From positions 62,001 through 126,000 of the forward strand of contig JAGQYS010000017.1 of NCBI GenBank assembly GCA_020435965.1: DNA of 64,000 bases, in the 5' to 3' direction. This DNA comes from Flavobacteriaceae bacterium. Lineage in GTDB: Bacteria > Bacteroidota > Bacteroidia > Flavobacteriales > Flavobacteriaceae. A program made the position numbers and the translations under genes. The notes below the pieces were generated by a model. It saw only the letters and a list, made by a program, of their open reading frames with translations. It was not told the origin of the DNA and searched no databases. This document shows, in pieces, positions 17,069 through 25,547 of the stretch (position 1 is the stretch's first letter; the number at the start of each line of letters is the position of its first letter).

Positions 17069-19258
17069 ATGAGTAAAAAGAAAAGAAAAAAAAGTTCTAA
17101 AAAAATACATAACCTTACTGAAAGTATCCACACGATACTAAAAGTTGATAGAAATAAAACCTTTAATTACAAACAAATAGCTGCTAAACTAGGTGTAAAC
17201 GACGCTAGTAGTAGAAACCAAATTATTAAAACTTTACATCGTTTAAAAGCAAAACAAGAAATAGAAGAAGTAGATAGAGGGAAGTATAAAGCTATAGTTT
17301 CAACAGAATACTACACAGGAATTTTTGATGCTTCTTCTCGAGGATCAGGTTATGTAATTTGTGAAGATTTTGAAGATGATATTTTCATCGCTTCAAACAA
17401 TGTAAATAAAGCTCTTCATGGAGATGAAGTAGAACTTTATGTCTATAAACGCAGAAAAAAAGGTAAGTTAGAAGGAGAAATCACTCAAGTACTTAATAGA
17501 CACAAAACAGAGTACGTTGGTGTGATTCAAAAACATAAAAATTATGCATTTGTTGTTGCAGATAGCAATAAAATGTATGTGGATATATTTGTGCCACTCA
17601 ATAAAACCTTTAAAGCTGAAGATGGCGATAAAGTCCTAGTTCTACTTGAAGATTGGCCAGAAAAACAAGACTCTCCTACTGGAAAAGTAATTAAAGTTCT
17701 TGGAAAACCTGGAGATCATAATACTGAGATACATTCCATTTTAGCTGAGTATGGTTTACCTTATGAATTTCCTCACGAAGTTGAAGATTATGCTAATAAG
17801 TTAGATACATCAATACAACCAGAAGAAATAAAAAAACGTCGCGATATGCGTGAGGTTTTAACCTTTACCATCGACCCAAAAGACGCTAAAGATTTTGATG
17901 ATGCCTTATCGTTTCAAGTCCTTAAAAATGGTAATTACGAAGTAGGAATTCATATTGCTGATGTATCTCATTATGTAAAAGAAGGAACCATTCTTGATGA
18001 TGAAGCTTACGAGCGTGCCACAAGTGTATATTTAGTAGATAGAGTAGTACCAATGCTCCCAGAAGTATTATCAAATAATGCTTGCTCTTTAAGGCCTCAT
18101 GAAGAAAAATACACCTTTTCTGCAGTATTTGAACTCAACGATAAAGCAGAGTTAAAAAACCAATGGTTTGGTCGTACAGTAACTTATAGTGACGCACGTT
18201 TTGCTTATGAAGAAGCGCAGAGTATTATTGAAACCAAGTCTAACGAAATTCCAAAAGAAGTTTCTTTAACTGGTAAAACTTATAAAACAGACCAAGCTAT
18301 TGCTGATGCTACATTAAAGCTAGATGAACTCGCCAAAATTATGCGAAAAAAACGTATGAAGAATGGAGCTATATCATTTGATAAAGTAGAAGTAAAATTC
18401 AATCTAGATGAAACTAACAATCCTGTTGGAGTGTTTTTTAAAACTAGTAAAGACGCTAATAAATTAATTGAAGAGTTCATGCTATTAGCCAATAAAAAAG
18501 TAGCTGAATTTATTGGGAAACAGTCACCCAAGAAAACATTTGTATATCGTGTTCATGACGAACCAAATGACGAAAAGTTAGCAGCTTTACAAAATATTGT
18601 TGGACGTTTTGGTTATAAACTTAACTTTCAAGATCGCAAAACAACTACAGCTTCGTTAAATAAATTATTGCATGACGTAAATGGTAAAAAGGAACAAAAT
18701 TTAGTTGATACATTAGCGATAAGAAGTATGAGTAAAGCCGAGTATACCACGCATAATATTGGTCATTATGGCTTAGCTTTTGATTATTACAGTCACTTTA
18801 CATCTCCAATCCGTCGTTATCCAGATGTGATGGCGCATAGATTGTTGCAGCATTATTTAGATAAAGGAAAATCTGCAAGTGAAGAAGTTTATGAAGAGAA
18901 ATGTCAACACTCCTCAAACATGGAAAATCTGGCAACAAAAGCCGAAAGGGATTCTATAAAATACATGCAAATTAAATTTATGCAAGATCATAAAGATCAA
19001 GAATTTGTTGGTGTAATTTCAGGTGTAACAGATTGGGGAATTTATGTTGAAATTATAGAAAATAAGTGTGAAGGCATGGTGAGAATTCGTGATATCAAAG
19101 ACGATTACTATCAATTTGATCAAGATGAATACGCACTGATTGGTCAAGCCACAAAAAACATGTATCAATTAGGAGATGAGGTAATTGTAAAAGTTAAACA
19201 AGCAGATTTAGTAAAAAAGCACTTAGATTTCACACTTATTGGTAAAAAAGAAAACTAA
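17069..19258 (+). CDS. rnr: Ribonuclease R
   Basis: 3'-5' exoribonuclease of the RNase II/RNB family that degrades structured RNA and takes part in mRNA and rRNA quality control. 729 residues. A lysine-rich N-terminus and winged-helix region (about 15-70) are followed by cold-shock/OB domains, the RNB catalytic core with the acidic cluster DPKDAKDFDDALSF near residues 269-282, the HYGLAFDYYSHFTSPIRRYPD block, and a C-terminal S1 domain (GVISGVTDWGIYVEI). It is preceded by its own promoter in the AT-rich gap and followed after 65 bp by a YbjQ-family gene. Confidence 0.95.
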   Translation: MSKKKRKKSSKKIHNLTESIHTILKVDRNKTFNYKQIAAKLGVNDASSRNQIIKTLHRLKAKQEIEEVDRGKYKAIVSTEYYTGIFDASSRGSGYVICEDFEDDIFIASNNVNKALHGDEVELYVYKRRKKGKLEGEITQVLNRHKTEYVGVIQKHKNYAFVVADSNKMYVDIFVPLNKTFKAEDGDKVLVLLEDWPEKQDSPTGKVIKVLGKPGDHNTEIHSILAEYGLPYEFPHEVEDYANKLDTSIQPEEIKKRRDMREVLTFTIDPKDAKDFDDALSFQVLKNGNYEVGIHIADVSHYVKEGTILDDEAYERATSVYLVDRVVPMLPEVLSNNACSLRPHEEKYTFSAVFELNDKAELKNQWFGRTVTYSDARFAYEEAQSIIETKSNEIPKEVSLTGKTYKTDQAIADATLKLDELAKIMRKKRMKNGAISFDKVEVKFNLDETNNPVGVFFKTSKDANKLIEEFMLLANKKVAEFIGKQSPKKTFVYRVHDEPNDEKLAALQNIVGRFGYKLNFQDRKTTTASLNKLLHDVNGKKEQNLVDTLAIRSMSKAEYTTHNIGHYGLAFDYYSHFTSPIRRYPDVMAHRLLQHYLDKGKSASEEVYEEKCQHSSNMENLATKAERDSIKYMQIKFMQDHKDQEFVGVISGVTDWGIYVEIIENKCEGMVRIRDIKDDYYQFDQDEYALIGQATKNMYQLGDEVIVKVKQADLVKKHLDFTLIGKKEN

Positions 19259-19323
19259 TATAATTGCGATAAATAATTACAAAGCAATCTGTTTATTGAG
19301 CTGTATTTATATATTTAAAAACA

Positions 19324-19623
19324 ATGATTTTAACAACAACAAACACAATTGAAGGTCATAAAGTACAAGACTATTTAGGAATTGTAACAGGAGTTTCCAT
19401 AAAAGTTAAAAAAGGAGGTATGACCTTTAGTATGGAGAAATATGCAGATTCATTTGAAGCTTTATTAAGTGAAATTAAAGAAGAAGCGTTTCAAGAATTA
19501 AGAAAAAATGCTATAAATTTAAAGGCAAATGCTATAGTTGGTATCAAAATAGACATAGAACCATTAACAAGTTTTTCAATGATAATGGTTTCTATAACAG
19601 GAACTGCAGTAAAAGTTGTTTAA
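19324..19623 (+). CDS. YbjQ/UPF0145 family protein
   Basis: 99 residues covering the whole small DUF74/YbjQ fold: ILTTTNTIEGHKVQDYLGIV at the N-terminus, a helical middle with LKANAIVGIKIDIEP, and a final strand ITGTAVKVV. The family forms pentamers in known structures; a heavy-metal-binding role has been proposed but is not established. It is in the same direction as rnr, 65 bp downstream. Its stop codon overlaps a -7 element for the next gene. Confidence 0.88.
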   Translation: MILTTTNTIEGHKVQDYLGIVTGVSIKVKKGGMTFSMEKYADSFEALLSEIKEEAFQELRKNAINLKANAIVGIKIDIEPLTSFSMIMVSITGTAVKVV

Positions 19624-19628
19624 TTTTG
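19621..19628 (+). promoter_or_regulatory. Bacteroidota -7 element for the GIN-domain gene
   Basis: TAATTTTG matches TAnnTTTG and begins on the stop codon of the YbjQ gene, 51 bp before the ATG at 19680. Confidence 0.4.
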
Positions 19629-19679
19629 CAAAAAGGAACACTATTTGATAATAGTAGAAAAACAATAAATAAATTCATC

Positions 19680-20354
19680 ATGAAAAATCTAGTAACAATT
19701 TTTACACTTTTAATAGCAAGTATCGTCATTGCACAAAAACCAATACAAAAAACGATAGGTGAGTTTTCAGAATTAAAAGTTTATGACCTAATAAATGTTG
19801 AACTTATAAAATCCACAGAAAATAAAGTAGAAATCAGTGGAAAAAATGCAGAGGAAGTAGTCATTGTAAATAAAGATGGAACTCTTAAAATAAGGCTAAG
19901 TATTGAAGAAAGCTTTGATGGAAATAAAACAGATGTAAAGCTATATTACACAAATTTTGACATTATTGATGTAAATGAAGGCGCTTATGTAAGCTCAAGT
20001 GAACCAATAAATCAATTTGAAGTAGAACTTAAAGCACAAGAAGGAGGCCTTATAAAACTAAACCTTGAGACTAAGGAAACCAAAATAAAATCTATAACGG
20101 GAGGAATTGTTGAAATCACAGGGACAACAAACAATCAAAACATTACCATCGGAACAGGAGGCATTTTAAAAGCTGAAGAGTTTGTCTCTCAAAATACTAA
20201 AGTAGCTATTAGAGCAGGAGGAGAAGCTTATGTAAACGCAACCGAACTTATGGATATTAAAATTAGAGCAGGAGGAGACGTTTATATTTACGGAAACCCA
20301 AAAGAAGTTAAAGAAAACACAGCACTAGGCGGAAGAATTAAACGCATGAACTAA
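19680..20354 (+). CDS. Secreted GIN (DUF2807) domain protein
   Basis: 224 residues. A signal peptide (MKNLVTIFTLLIASIVIAQ, cut near residue 19) leads into a single DUF2807 head-GIN domain made of short repeating strands, with KVYDLINVELIKS at its start and glycine-rich turns such as ITIGTGGILKAEEF and IRAGGEAYVNATE that suggest a right-handed beta-helix. These proteins are surface or periplasmic with no assigned enzyme activity. A longer frame back to a TTG at 19626 would add 18 hydrophilic residues before the signal peptide and is rejected. A strong hairpin terminator follows at 20393. Confidence 0.85.
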   Translation: MKNLVTIFTLLIASIVIAQKPIQKTIGEFSELKVYDLINVELIKSTENKVEISGKNAEEVVIVNKDGTLKIRLSIEESFDGNKTDVKLYYTNFDIIDVNEGAYVSSSEPINQFEVELKAQEGGLIKLNLETKETKIKSITGGIVEITGTTNNQNITIGTGGILKAEEFVSQNTKVAIRAGGEAYVNATELMDIKIRAGGDVYIYGNPKEVKENTALGGRIKRMN

Positions 20355-20392
20355 ATTCCTTTAGCATCTTTTATTATATTTGTTACAACTTC

Positions 20393-20421
20393 AAAATGCT
20401 GAATATCTATTCGGCATTTTT
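20393..20421 (+). terminator. Hairpin terminator after the GIN-domain gene
   Basis: AAAATGC-T-GAATA, loop TC, then TATTC-G-GCATTTT followed by T: a 13-bp stem with one T-G pair and a short T tract. It lies 38 bp after the stop at 20354, just before the LysE-type gene. Confidence 0.75.
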
Positions 20422-20433
20422 ATTAATACACAA

Positions 20434-21105
20434 ATGATAGAAGACATTCAAACAGCAATACCTTTAGGGTTTTTCCTGGCCTTTATGATTGGTCCTGTTT
20501 TTTTTGTACTTCTTGAAACCAGTGCAACCAAAGGATTTCGCGCAGCTGTAGCATTCGATTTAGGTGTTATATTAGCCGATGTTTTTTTTATAGGATTGGC
20601 TTATTTCAGTAGTTTCCAGTTACTCGAAAACTTAAGCAATCAACCAGGTTTATTTGTATTTGGTGGTGTTATAATCACCATTTACGGCGTTGTTATTTTT
20701 TTAAAAAAACCTTTAAAATCAACAGAAGAAGTCAGTGAGATAGAGTTTACAAAAACCAATTACCTAGGACTATTTATCAAAGGTTTCCTATTAAATTTCA
20801 TCAATATTGGTGTTTTAGTATTCTGGTTAGGTGTTATAATAATCACAGGACCAAGTTTAGAAAATGATATCAATAGATTTTTAGTGTTCTTCGGTACTAT
20901 GATAGGCGCTTATTTTGTAACCGATTTATTTAAAATACTATTAGCAAAACAATTAAAAAGAAAACTAACACCTGAGCGTATTTTAAAAGTTAAAAAACTA
21001 CTAGGAATCATATTAGTAGTTTGCGGTTTAGTACTTATTTTAAAAGGCTTTTTACCCAAAGACCAACTCAATCCACAGAACCTTATAGAAGATATTACTG
21101 AATAA
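20434..21105 (+). CDS. LysE/RhtB family exporter
   Basis: 223 residues with six hydrophobic helices typical of the LysE family, which exports amino acids or related small metabolites. The family opening is recognisable: AIPLGFFLAFMIGPVFFVLLETSATKG. The substrate cannot be inferred. A TTG-initiated frame from 20380 runs through the upstream terminator and is rejected; the ATG at 20434 (MIEDIQTAIP) fits the family. It is followed at once by a strong terminator. Confidence 0.88.
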   Translation: MIEDIQTAIPLGFFLAFMIGPVFFVLLETSATKGFRAAVAFDLGVILADVFFIGLAYFSSFQLLENLSNQPGLFVFGGVIITIYGVVIFLKKPLKSTEEVSEIEFTKTNYLGLFIKGFLLNFINIGVLVFWLGVIIITGPSLENDINRFLVFFGTMIGAYFVTDLFKILLAKQLKRKLTPERILKVKKLLGIILVVCGLVLILKGFLPKDQLNPQNLIEDITE

Positions 21106-21135
21106 AAAAAGAGACACCAAAGTATCTCTTTTTTT
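21104..21135 (+). terminator. Terminator after the LysE-type gene
   Basis: AAAAAAAGAGA / TCTCTTTTTTT: an 11-bp stem around a 10-base loop that overlaps the stop codon region. With A and T runs on both sides it could work in both directions and so also end the convergent gene from 22223. Confidence 0.8.
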
Positions 21136-21166
21136 GAGGCGTCTAACGGATTCGAACCACTGACAG
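21136..21166 (-). repeat. Partial tRNA 3' end (T-arm plus acceptor), copy of tRNA-Cys 3' sequence
   Basis: On the minus strand this reads as a T-arm with TTCGAAT loop followed by an acceptor-like tail. Over 25 bp (21136-21160) it agrees with the 3' end of tRNA-Cys (22372-22396) at 21 positions and in the same orientation. No D-arm or anticodon arm precedes it, so it is not a working tRNA. Together with the intact gene it brackets one CDS, as attachment-site duplications do; a decayed second tRNA copy is the alternative. Confidence 0.6.
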
Positions 21167-21173
21167 TTTTTGA

Positions 21174-22223
21174 TTAATTCTTTATAAACTTATTATAATA
21201 TATGTTCAAACCATTTTTGACCTTTAAAATATAGATTCCTGGATTTAAGCTATTGGTATTGATCGTATTGATTGCATTACCATACTGAACTTCAACACCA
21301 TTCATGTTTACTATGGAATATGAAGCCTCACTTTCAAGGCCCTTAACATTCAATTCATATTTAACAGGAATTGGCCATATATACAAATTGTTTTCTAATT
21401 CAATCTCACCTATAGATAATGTAATTGTATCTAAAGTAATCACTCTATTTCCCAGTAATTCTGTAATATGTAATTCATTGTTATATTTAGCAAAACCAAC
21501 TGGATAACTTAAGCCTGTTTGTATAATATTCAATGTTGGTGAAGCAACACTAGTATCTACATTGGAAACTCGACCATTACTATCAGCAATATATAACAGA
21601 TTATTATCAAAAAACAATCCAAATACATTATTTAAACCAGTTATAACATTCAATGCGGTTGGGTTATTAACAGATGTATCTGCCTTTACAACTTTTCCAC
21701 CACTATAATCTGAAATATATAAATCATCATTGTTTATTAAAAGACTAGAAGGGTTTGTTATACCACTAATAAATGTTTGTGGTGTAGGTGAATTGACTGT
21801 AATATCTATTTTTGAGACTTTGCTACCCCAAAATTCAGCAATATATAAATCATTGCCATTCAATGCTAAACCATAAGGCGTAGACACGCCAGTAACAACA
21901 GTAGAAACAGTAGGATTATTTTGTGTAATGTCTATTTTAATAACTCTATTGGAAGCACTTTCAGCAATATATAAGTCATTACCATTTAATGCTAATCCAT
22001 AAGGCGAATTAACATTATTTAAAACTGTAACTGGACTAGGAGAACTTGAAGAAAGATCAACCTTAGATATTTTGTTGCCATAAAATTCAGCAATATATAA
22101 ATCATTGCCATGCAACACCATTTCGGTTGGGCCATTAAAGCCGCTTACAACCTGATTAATTTGAGCATCAACATTAAAGACACTAAAAACTAAAAGAATA
22201 AATAAAATGTAATTTTTTTTCAT
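21174..22223 (-). CDS. Secreted beta-propeller protein with T9SS C-terminal sorting domain
   Basis: 349 residues. Signal peptide (to NVDAQ, about residue 21), then six repeats of roughly 40 residues, each with a core like NGNDLYIAEFYGNKISKVD; the first three are nearly alike and the later ones diverge (NNDDLYISDYSGGKVVKAD, NNLLYIADSNGRVSNVD). This is an NHL/Vgb-type six-bladed propeller. The last 75 residues (SIGEIELENNLYIWPIPV to IYILKVKNG) are a type A sorting domain for the type IX secretion system, so it should be exported to the surface or medium. It sits alone between tRNA-Cys and the tRNA fragment. Binding partner unknown. Confidence 0.87.
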   Translation of the reverse strand: MKKNYILFILLVFSVFNVDAQINQVVSGFNGPTEMVLHGNDLYIAEFYGNKISKVDLSSSSPSPVTVLNNVNSPYGLALNGNDLYIAESASNRVIKIDITQNNPTVSTVVTGVSTPYGLALNGNDLYIAEFWGSKVSKIDITVNSPTPQTFISGITNPSSLLINNDDLYISDYSGGKVVKADTSVNNPTALNVITGLNNVFGLFFDNNLLYIADSNGRVSNVDTSVASPTLNIIQTGLSYPVGFAKYNNELHITELLGNRVITLDTITLSIGEIELENNLYIWPIPVKYELNVKGLESEASYSIVNMNGVEVQYGNAINTINTNSLNPGIYILKVKNGLNIYYNKFIKN

Positions 22224-22337
22224 TGAGTTTGATTTTTAAGTGGTAAATATATTGACATTGCATAACCAATAGCAATACGTAATTTATCGTATTTTATATC
22301 TAAAATTTTAAAGAAAAAGAAGCATTGGGATATAATT

Positions 22338-22369
22338 AAAAAAAACCCTCAAGTTTCCTTAAGGGTTTT
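22338..22369 (-). terminator. Terminator downstream of tRNA-Cys
   Basis: On the minus strand AAAACCCTTAAG, loop GAAA, CTTGAGGGTTTT and a run of T: a 12-bp stem with one wobble position, a GNRA loop and a long T tract, beginning 3 bp after the tRNA 3' end. Confidence 0.85.
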
Positions 22370-22372
22370 AAG

Positions 22373-22443
22373 AGGCATCAAGCGGATTCGAACCGCTGTA
22401 GAAGGTTTTGCAGACCTCTGCCTAGCCACTCGGCCATGATGCC
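22373..22443 (-). tRNA. tRNA-Cys (GCA)
   Basis: 71 bases. Acceptor GGCATCA pairs with TGATGCC; D-arm GCC/GGC; anticodon stem GAGGT/ACCTT with loop CTGCAAA, anticodon GCA; T-arm AGCGG-TTCGAAT-CCGCT; discriminator base T, as in cysteine tRNAs. The 3' CCA is not encoded. A terminator follows. Its 3' end is partly repeated at 21136. Confidence 0.97.
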
Positions 22444-22448
22444 AATAC

Positions 22449-22468
22449 TTTCTGCGAAAGCAGGAATC
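22449..22468. repeat. Diverged palindromic repeat of the TTCCTGC family
   Basis: TTTCTGC-GAAA-GCAGGAATC is a degenerate member of the repeat seen at 33763 and 33903, immediately upstream of the tRNA-Cys 5' end. Confidence 0.5.
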
Positions 22469-22530
22469 ATAAATTATCTACTTGAAAAGTAGAGTTGACA
22501 AATGTAAAAAAAATAAAGTTTTCACACTAT

Positions 22531-22899
22531 TTACTTCTGTTTTTTTCGCTTTTTGGCCATTTTAACCGTTACCATCTCAACATCACCACCAATTGGAGGA
22601 TTAATTTTACTTACCCAAACCGTTGCTTTTTTTACATGCTTATCTTCTTTAAAAATACGCATTAATATACGTTTTGCTACAGTTTCTAACAAGTGAGAAG
22701 GTTTTTGCATTTCCTCTATAATCACTCTATTTAGAAACACATAATCCACAGTATCACTTAGCTTATCAGTTTTTGCAGAAGTTTGTAAATCTGCTTTTAC
22801 TTCTAAATCCACTCTATAATCACTTCCAATTTTAGTTTCTTCAGCCAAACAACCATGATTAGCAAAGACACGTATATTTTCAACTTTTATAATTCCCAT
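22531..22899 (-). CDS. folB: Dihydroneopterin aldolase
   Basis: Folate biosynthesis: converts 7,8-dihydroneopterin to 6-hydroxymethyl-7,8-dihydropterin and glycolaldehyde. 122 residues, the full length for the family. IKVENIRVFANHGCLAEE carries the early substrate-site segment, SDTVDYVFLNRVI contains the DY motif, and SHLLETVAKRI the family's conserved Glu. KINPPIGGDVEMVTV closes the fold. The ATG overlaps the stop of the upstream zinc-ribbon gene by one base (TAATG), so translation is probably coupled. Confidence 0.93.
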   Translation of the reverse strand: MGIIKVENIRVFANHGCLAEETKIGSDYRVDLEVKADLQTSAKTDKLSDTVDYVFLNRVIIEEMQKPSHLLETVAKRILMRIFKEDKHVKKATVWVSKINPPIGGDVEMVTVKMAKKRKKQK

Positions 22900-23108
22900 T
22901 AGTTTGTAAATAAATCAAAAATATTACTTAATGCGCTAGTTTTTGCCTTATAAAATTCGGTGTAAGTACAACGCTCACAAGAAACAGAAGTGAATTTTTT
23001 ATTCTGTACATCAAATATTTTTGACCACCTTCCACCAGTTGCTCTCATTTCATCAATAACATAGGTTCTGTTACTACATTTGGGACATTTGTAATTAATT
23101 GATTTCAT
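22899..23108 (-). CDS. Small zinc-ribbon protein
   Basis: 69 residues. Two CxxC pairs, KCPKC near residue 8 and CERC near residue 44, form a zinc ribbon of the DUF2082 type. Lysine- and arginine-rich surroundings fit nucleic-acid or protein binding, but no function is known. It is the first gene of a short leftward unit with folB, sharing TAATG at the junction. Confidence 0.8.
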   Translation of the reverse strand: MKSINYKCPKCSNRTYVIDEMRATGGRWSKIFDVQNKKFTSVSCERCTYTEFYKAKTSALSNIFDLFTN

Positions 23109-23200
23109 ATGTTTTACGTATTTATACTTTATTAGTGGTATTGGCTAACCTTTTGTTACGTATATTCTCATTAAAAGCGCTAAAATAACTTGAATTTCCT

Positions 23201-23208
23201 TAATTTTG
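23201..23208 (+). promoter_or_regulatory. Bacteroidota -7 element for glnS
   Basis: TAATTTTG matches TAnnTTTG, 31 bp upstream of the glnS ATG. No TTG at the expected -33 distance. Confidence 0.4.
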
Positions 23209-23239
23209 AAGCCTATTTATCATAAACAAATAGATAATA

Positions 23240-25249
23240 ATGTCTGAAGAAACCAAATCACTCAATTTCATTGAGCATATAATAGAGGAAGATTTAAAAA
23301 ACGGAATGCCGAAAGAACATTTACGCTTCCGTTTTCCACCAGAACCTAATGGCTATTTGCATATTGGCCACACTAAAGCCATTGGAATCAGTTTTGGTTT
23401 GGGTGAAAAATATAATGCTCCTGTTAATCTTCGGTTTGACGATACCAATCCAACCAAAGAAGAACAAGAATATGTTGATGCCATTAAGCGCGATATAGCT
23501 TGGTTAGGCTACAAATGGGAAAACGAATTGTATTCATCAGACTATTTTCAGCAATTGTATGATTGGGCTGTTCAAATGATAAAAGACGGAAAGGCTTATG
23601 TTGATTCTCAATCTAGCGAAGCTATGGCTGAACAAAAGGGAACTCCAACTCAAGTCGGAACCAATAGCCCTTATAGAAACAGAAGTGTTGAAGAAAATTT
23701 AGACCTGTTCACACGTATGAAAAACTGTGAATTTCCTGCTGGAACTCATGTGCTTCGAGCAAAAATTGATATGGAAGACCCAAACATGCTCATGCGAGAT
23801 CCTATCATGTATCGTGTGATGCATGCACATCACCACAGAACGGGAAATGATTGGTGCATTTATCCAATGTACGACTGGACTCATGGCGAAAGTGATTATA
23901 TCGAGCAGATTTCACATTCGCTTTGCTCTTTAGAATTTAAACCACATAGAAAACTTTACGATTGGTTTAAAGAGCAAGTGTATGATTATAGCTCACATAA
24001 ATATCCACTAATTCCGAAACAACGAGAATTTGCACGACTGAATTTAAGCTATACCATTATGAGTAAGCGCAAGTTGCTTAAATTGGTTGAAGAAGGCGTA
24101 GTTTCTGGTTGGGACGATCCGCGTATGCCAACCATTTCAGGATTGAGACGAAGAGGTTATACGCCAAATTCAATCAGACATTTTGTTGAAAGAGTAGGAG
24201 TGGCAAAGCGAGACAATGTGATTGACGTGTCGTTATTAGAGTTTTGTGTGCGTGAAGATTTAAACAAAACAGCACCTCGTGTAATGGCTGTTTTAGATCC
24301 AGTTAAGGTCGTCATTACAAATTATCCTGAGGATAAGGAGGAATGGTTAGAGGCTGAAAACAATCCTGAAGACGAAAAAGCAGGAAGCAGAAAAGTACCT
24401 TTTTCGAGAGAAATTTATATAGAAAAAGACGATTTTAAAGAAAACGCAGGAAGTAAGTTTTTTAGGTTAACGCTAGGTGGTGAAGTACGATTAAAAAACG
24501 CTTACATCATTAAAGCTGAAAATGTTGTTAAAGATGCTAATGGAAACATTTTAGAGATTCATTGCACCTATTCAGAAGACACTTCTAAAAAAGTAAAAGG
24601 TACGCTTCATTGGGTCTCTATAAAACATGCTCTATCTGCTGAAGTTAGAGAATATGACCGATTGTTTATGGACGAAGCTCCAGATAGTCATCCAGATAAA
24701 GATTTCATGGAGTTTATTAATCCTAATTCTTTAAAAATAGTAAATGCATTTATTGAACCAAGTTTGGCTAATGCTAAGGTTGGAGAACAATTTCAGTTTC
24801 AACGATTGGGCTATTTTAATGTTGATGACGATTCAACTTCAAATACATTAGTGTTCAATAAAACCGTTGGTTTGCGAGATTCTTGGGCAAAACAAAAACC
24901 TAAGGAAAGTAAAAGTCAAAATCAACCAAAACCACAGCAACAATCTCAACGAAAAGCAATTAATGTGATTCAGCAATTAGGAAAGAAATACACTAATTTA
25001 CCTGAAGACAAACAACAAAAAGCCAAAGCGGAAATTCAAGATTTAGCGAAAGAAGTTACTTATGATGAGCTTGAACCATTATTTGGAACAGCTGTTAAAA
25101 AAGCAGGAACTCGTATTGCCACAATGATAGCTTTAAAAGTGTTATTAGATAATGGCTTGGAAAAAAACGAAGCCATCACTGAGTTTATCAATAAAGCGCT
25201 AGAAGATAACAACGAAATGTTGGTGACCGAAGCTAAAAGCGTGTTATAA
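23240..25249 (+). CDS. glnS: Glutamine--tRNA ligase with C-terminal extension
   Basis: Class I aminoacyl-tRNA synthetase charging tRNA-Gln. 669 residues. The catalytic motifs are both visible: RFPPEPNGYLHIGHTKAI near residues 30-50 (HIGH) and YTIMSKRKL near residue 275 (KMSKS equivalent). The anticodon-binding beta-barrel region runs to about residue 550, matching the 554-residue E. coli enzyme. Beyond it a Gln/Lys/Ser-rich linker (about 552-570) leads into an additional helical domain of about 95 residues that the E. coli protein lacks. Single gene with its own promoter. Confidence 0.95.
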   Translation: MSEETKSLNFIEHIIEEDLKNGMPKEHLRFRFPPEPNGYLHIGHTKAIGISFGLGEKYNAPVNLRFDDTNPTKEEQEYVDAIKRDIAWLGYKWENELYSSDYFQQLYDWAVQMIKDGKAYVDSQSSEAMAEQKGTPTQVGTNSPYRNRSVEENLDLFTRMKNCEFPAGTHVLRAKIDMEDPNMLMRDPIMYRVMHAHHHRTGNDWCIYPMYDWTHGESDYIEQISHSLCSLEFKPHRKLYDWFKEQVYDYSSHKYPLIPKQREFARLNLSYTIMSKRKLLKLVEEGVVSGWDDPRMPTISGLRRRGYTPNSIRHFVERVGVAKRDNVIDVSLLEFCVREDLNKTAPRVMAVLDPVKVVITNYPEDKEEWLEAENNPEDEKAGSRKVPFSREIYIEKDDFKENAGSKFFRLTLGGEVRLKNAYIIKAENVVKDANGNILEIHCTYSEDTSKKVKGTLHWVSIKHALSAEVREYDRLFMDEAPDSHPDKDFMEFINPNSLKIVNAFIEPSLANAKVGEQFQFQRLGYFNVDDDSTSNTLVFNKTVGLRDSWAKQKPKESKSQNQPKPQQQSQRKAINVIQQLGKKYTNLPEDKQQKAKAEIQDLAKEVTYDELEPLFGTAVKKAGTRIATMIALKVLLDNGLEKNEAITEFINKALEDNNEMLVTEAKSVL

Positions 25250-25275
25250 CACTTTAACAAATTTTTGAGAGTAAA

Positions 25276-25283
25276 TATTTTTG
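25276..25283 (+). promoter_or_regulatory. Bacteroidota -7 element for the 68-residue protein gene
   Basis: TATTTTTG matches TAnnTTTG, 43 bp upstream of the ATG at 25327. Confidence 0.35.
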
Positions 25284-25326
25284 TAAACACTTCAAATTAA
25301 GTATTTTATGTAAAATAAACTTAATT

Positions 25327-25533
25327 ATGAAAACGACACAAAGTTTACTTACAGAAATATCAACTCTTATAAGAAAGATAGAGACAGAATGTCCTGAACT
25401 CTATAAACACTTGGATGAAAGCCCTATAACCATTCCTGGTGAAAAACAACCCAATGTAGATAACAAGGCGCTTGAGAATTATTTACAAACCCTCAAGGAC
25501 ATGTTAAAAGGATATAAAAAAAGCCCTGATTAA
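25327..25533 (+). CDS. Small conserved-type hypothetical protein
   Basis: 68 residues, no signal peptide and no membrane segment. Mostly helical, charged, with an internal ITIPGEKQPNVD loop between two helices (LLTEISTLIRKIETECPELYKHLDE and ALENYLQTLKDMLKGYKK, both under 30 residues). I recall similar short proteins in other Flavobacteriaceae but know no function. A good terminator overlapping the stop codon and a promoter element upstream support it as a real single-gene unit. Confidence 0.65.
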   Translation: MKTTQSLLTEISTLIRKIETECPELYKHLDESPITIPGEKQPNVDNKALENYLQTLKDMLKGYKKSPD

Positions 25534-25544
25534 TCAGGGCTTTT
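25519..25544. terminator. Bidirectional terminator between convergent genes
   Basis: AAAAGCCCTGA-TTAA-TCAGGGCTTTT is a perfect 11-bp stem with a 4-base loop. It covers the stop codon of the 68-residue gene and lies 3 bp from the stop of the convergent SPFH gene, so it can serve both. Confidence 0.9.
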
Positions 25545-25547
25545 CAA

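Noticed and set aside
20380-20433. N-terminal extension of the LysE-type protein from a TTG
   Set aside because: The extension would run through a good terminator hairpin and is not part of the family.
21136-21166. A second tRNA gene
   Set aside because: Only T-arm and acceptor are present; no D-arm or anticodon arm can be formed upstream.
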